From the NCBI GenBank assembly GCA_963678305.2, contig CAXXVV010000003.1, positions 124,001 to 188,000 of the forward strand: a stretch of DNA of 64,000 nt. The letters run 5' to 3'. The stretch's first letter is position 1; the number at the start of each line of letters is the position of its first letter. The DNA comes from G963676655 sp963678305. Its GTDB lineage: Bacteria; Verrucomicrobiota; Lentisphaeria; Victivallales; Victivallaceae. The position numbers and the translations under genes are program-made. Of this stretch, positions 61,639 through 64,000 are shown one piece after another. A model generated the notes under the pieces. That model was not told where the DNA came from, searched no databases, and worked only from the letters and a program-made list of their open reading frames with translations.

Positions 61639-62960
61639 AAATTACAAAAATCATTATTATTATCGCGGCACTCTCAGCCCTGGGATATACCGGAGTAAAA
61701 ATGTACCGGAGTTATCTGCCGGAGACCAGTAAAACCGTATTCCAGACTGAAACCATTACCCGGAACAACATTATCCGTTCGATCTCCGCCACCGGCACGG
61801 TCGAACCCGAGGAACTGATCAATGTCGGAGCCCAGGTTAACGGTTTGATCATGAGTTTCGGTAAAGACGTTGCGGGCCATACCATCGACTTCGGCTCGAA
61901 AGTAACCAAAGGCATGATCCTGGCGCAAATCGATGATGTAACGTACAAAGCGGAACTTCAGTCAGTCCAGGCTCAGGTCGAACAGGCGCAAGCCAATATT
62001 TTGAGCGCGAAAGCTGAGATAAAAGTCAAAGAGGTTGACGAATTTTTAGCCCAACATAACTTTGACCGGGCCAAAAAACTCCTTAAACAAAAGTCCATGA
62101 CGCAAAGCGATTACGACAGCTATGAAGCAACCTATTATTCGTCAAAAGCGCAAATATCCAAGGCCCAGGCCGATCTGGCCCAGGCAAAGGCCGCGCTGAC
62201 GATAGCCCAGGCCGCCTTGGTCAAGGCGAAACGCAACCTTGAATACTGCGAGATCGTATCTCCGGTGGACGGCATCATCATCGACCGCCGGGTCAGCATC
62301 GGGCAGACGGTAGTCTCCAACCAGACCGCGTCAAGTATCTTTCTGGTCGCTTCTGATTTCAAGAAAATGCAGGTATGGGTTTCCGTCAATGAAGCGGACA
62401 TCGGGGTCATCAAACCCGGAATGCCGGTAATCTTCGGCTGCGACGCCTTTCCCGGCGTGCAATTCCGGGGCAAAGTTTTCCGTCTGCGTCTGAACGCCAC
62501 GTTGTCCAGCAACGTCGTCACCTATATTGTTGAAGTGAATGTCGATAACAAGGATGGAAAACTCGTGCCGTACCTCACCGCAAATGTCAAATTTATCCGG
62601 GCTGAGCGTCGCAATGTCCTGAGTGTCCCGAACAGCGCTTTGCGTTATACGCCCCCGGCGGAACTTATCAGTGGAAAAGCGGCAAATCCTGAAAACGGGG
62701 AAGCAGTGTTATGGGTTGAAAAAGCCGGGCGGCTGCTTCCGGTAACCGTCAAGACCGGCTTGAACAACGGACTGCTGGCGGAAATCATCACCGATAAACT
62801 TGGCGAGGGCGACAAGATCGTGACCGGCACCAGGCAGGTAACTGTATCCGGCGGTTCCGACAATGTTCAGAATCCTTTTTTACCCAAAATGCCAAAGCGC
62901 CCGTCCCGCGGCAGCGCCGGACAGCGCGAAAGAGCCTTGAAACGTAACGGCGGGAAATAA
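61635..62960 (+). CDS. MacA-like periplasmic adaptor (HlyD/RND-type membrane fusion protein)
   Basis: 441 residues from a GTG that overlaps the upstream TGA. An N-terminal membrane anchor (ITKIIIIIAALSALGYTGV) is followed by the lipoyl-like half motif (SATGTVEPEELINVGAQVNG), a coiled-coil hairpin at about 95-200 (QAQVEQAQANILSAKAEIKV... AQADLAQAKAALTIAQAALV), the second lipoyl half (YCEIVSPVDGIIIDRRVSIGQTV), a beta-barrel domain and a C-terminal basic tail (RPSRGSAGQRERALKR). It bridges the inner-membrane ABC pump and the outer-membrane channel. Length and domain order are normal for MacA. Confidence 0.92.
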   Translation: MKITKIIIIIAALSALGYTGVKMYRSYLPETSKTVFQTETITRNNIIRSISATGTVEPEELINVGAQVNGLIMSFGKDVAGHTIDFGSKVTKGMILAQIDDVTYKAELQSVQAQVEQAQANILSAKAEIKVKEVDEFLAQHNFDRAKKLLKQKSMTQSDYDSYEATYYSSKAQISKAQADLAQAKAALTIAQAALVKAKRNLEYCEIVSPVDGIIIDRRVSIGQTVVSNQTASSIFLVASDFKKMQVWVSVNEADIGVIKPGMPVIFGCDAFPGVQFRGKVFRLRLNATLSSNVVTYIVEVNVDNKDGKLVPYLTANVKFIRAERRNVLSVPNSALRYTPPAELISGKAANPENGEAVLWVEKAGRLLPVTVKTGLNNGLLAEIITDKLGEGDKIVTGTRQVTVSGGSDNVQNPFLPKMPKRPSRGSAGQRERALKRNGGK

Positions 62961-62961
62961 A

Positions 62962-63654
62962 ATGCAGTTGATTGAACTGAAAAATATCAGTAAAACCTAT
63001 TTTCTGGGTGAAATTGACGTCCCGGTTCTGAATGGTATTTCAATTGAGATCGGCGCCGGTGAATACGTCGCGTTGATGGGCGCTTCCGGCTCGGGCAAAA
63101 GCACTTTGATGAATATTCTGGGCTGCCTCGACCGGCCCACTTCCGGCGATTATTTTTTTGACGGGGAGGAAGTCGGGCGCATCTCCGGCGACCGCCGCGC
63201 CAAGATCCGCAACAAAAAAATCGGCTTCGTGTTCCAGAACTTCAATCTGCTGCCACGCACCAGCGCTCTTGAAAATGTCATTATGCCTTTGAATTACACC
63301 GCGCAGGGACTGTCGAATTCCGAATGTCAGAAGCGGGGCATGGAGGCTTTAACGCAGGTTGGACTTAGCGACCGGAGCCACCATCACCCGTCGCAACTTT
63401 CAGGCGGACAACAGCAGCGGGTGGCGATAGCCCGGGCGCTGATCAACCATCCCCCGGTGCTGTTCGCCGACGAACCGACCGGAAACCTCGACTCCCACAC
63501 GAGCGTCGAGGTAATGGAAATGTTCGGGCGGCTCAATGACGAGGGCATAACCGTAATCCTCGTGACCCACTCCGACGAACTCGCCGGCTATGCCAAACGC
63601 GTTATTCACATCAGCGACGGCCAGGTGGTGTCGGGCAATTACGAAGGGAACTGA
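62962..63654 (+). CDS. MacB-type ABC transporter ATP-binding protein
   Basis: 230 residues, one base after the adaptor stop. Walker A GASGSGKST, Q-loop VFQNFNLLPR, signature LSGGQQQR, Walker B PPVLFADEPTGNLDSH and the switch His in LVTHSD are all present. It belongs to the MacB/LolD subfamily; here the ATPase is a separate polypeptide, not fused to the membrane part as in E. coli MacB. The permease gene follows four bases later. Energises efflux of a drug, peptide or lipid-like compound through the adaptor and channel. Confidence 0.93.
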   Translation: MQLIELKNISKTYFLGEIDVPVLNGISIEIGAGEYVALMGASGSGKSTLMNILGCLDRPTSGDYFFDGEEVGRISGDRRAKIRNKKIGFVFQNFNLLPRTSALENVIMPLNYTAQGLSNSECQKRGMEALTQVGLSDRSHHHPSQLSGGQQQRVAIARALINHPPVLFADEPTGNLDSHTSVEVMEMFGRLNDEGITVILVTHSDELAGYAKRVIHISDGQVVSGNYEGN

Positions 63655-63657
63655 ACC

Positions 63658-64000
63658 ATGCGGACCATGACAACCCTCAGAACCTCCCTGGTATCCCTCA
63701 AACGCAATCCCACCCGGACCTTGCTGACAACCCTCGGAATAGTGATCGGGATCGCCGCCGTTATCACCATGATGGAAATCGGCAACGGTTCAAAAAACTC
63801 CATTCGCAGCTCGATTGAAAAAATGGGGGCGAATTCGGTTATGGTCATGCCGGGAGCAATGATGCCGCCGGGCGGCGCGCGCCAGGGTGCCGGCAGCGCA
63901 GTCTCCCTTGTTCCCGCAGACGCCGTCGCGATTGGAACCGATTGTCCGAGTGTCGGACACTATTCACCGGTAGTACGCGGCGGCAGCACCCAGGTTATTT
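63658..64000 (+). CDS. MacB/FtsX-type ABC permease, 3' end outside window
   Basis: The first 114 codons are visible. The N-terminus TLRTSLVSLKRNPTRTLLTTLGIVIGIAAVITMMEIGNG is the family hallmark: a cytoplasmic stretch, the first transmembrane helix and the start of the periplasmic MacB_PCD domain, with EKMGANSVMVMPGAM and a Gly-rich loop. Starts four bases after the ATPase stop. Completes the tripartite pump with the three genes before it. Truncated only by the window edge. Confidence 0.9.
   Translation, partial: MRTMTTLRTSLVSLKRNPTRTLLTTLGIVIGIAAVITMMEIGNGSKNSIRSSIEKMGANSVMVMPGAMMPPGGARQGAGSAVSLVPADAVAIGTDCPSVGHYSPVVRGGSTQVI

Noticed and set aside
1..64000. rRNA, tRNA or prophage regions
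   Set aside because: No tRNA cloverleaf, rRNA-like segment, phage structural gene or integrase was found on reading both strands; absence of short RNAs cannot be proven by eye.

Overview
The window looks like chromosomal DNA of a Lentisphaerota bacterium (Victivallales-like) or a close PVC relative. Evidence: four genes encode pseudopilin-like proteins with the leader FTLIELLVVIAIIAILA and a C-terminal DGH motif, which are hugely amplified in that phylum. They sit among large secreted carbohydrate-active proteins, a sulfatase and many AraC, LacI and GntR regulators. The assignment rests on gene content only; there is no rRNA or tRNA in the window.

Layout. 1-6 kb: the end of a PcRGLX/YetA-like rhamnogalacturonan lyase, a GntR-AEC transporter operon, a 255-bp hairpin-rich MITE-like insertion, the relic of a glycosidase and an AraC regulator. 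6-11.4 kb: an AraC-linked plus-strand cluster (DUF6250-like protein, pseudopilin, heparinase II/III-type lyase). 11.4-19.4 kb: a minus-strand cluster (alpha/alpha-barrel hydrolase, pseudopilin, DUF4838 protein, BNR sialidase-like protein) with a divergent AraC gene. 19.4-27.4 kb: AraC/sulfatase pair, RAYT transposase, DegT aminotransferase, GH63-like glycosidase with a hairpin leader, and a MerR regulator with a stand-alone copy of its C-terminal domain. 27.5-45.5 kb: one divergent LacI-controlled locus. Its minus arm holds a pseudopilin, a mutarotase-like protein, LacI and a large TIM-barrel-like protein. Its plus arm holds an acetyl-esterase-like protein, a sialate O-acetylesterase-like protein and two large paralogues of that TIM-barrel-like protein. 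45.5-58.1 kb: a nine-gene minus-strand operon divergent from a GntR/LacI-hybrid regulator. 59.6-64 kb: tetR plus a MacA/MacB/TolC-type efflux operon, cut by the window end.

The carbohydrate clusters share one plan: a local regulator, a pseudopilin gene near the promoter, then secreted hydrolases, lyases or esterases of mostly unassigned specificity. In four clusters the regulator can be matched to candidate operators seen in the DNA: direct repeats 21 bp apart (6.2 kb), a 39-bp site repeated at two promoters in identical geometry (16.8 and 18.5 kb), GAAACATGTTTC-type operators just downstream of two divergent sigma-70 promoters (34.2 and 34.5 kb), and ATATGTTA/TAACATAT palindromes (58.2 and 58.3 kb).

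Caveat: four genes between 29.3 and 36.1 kb each carry one single-base frameshift. This is either local sequence error or decay; they are annotated as interrupted genes over their full spans.
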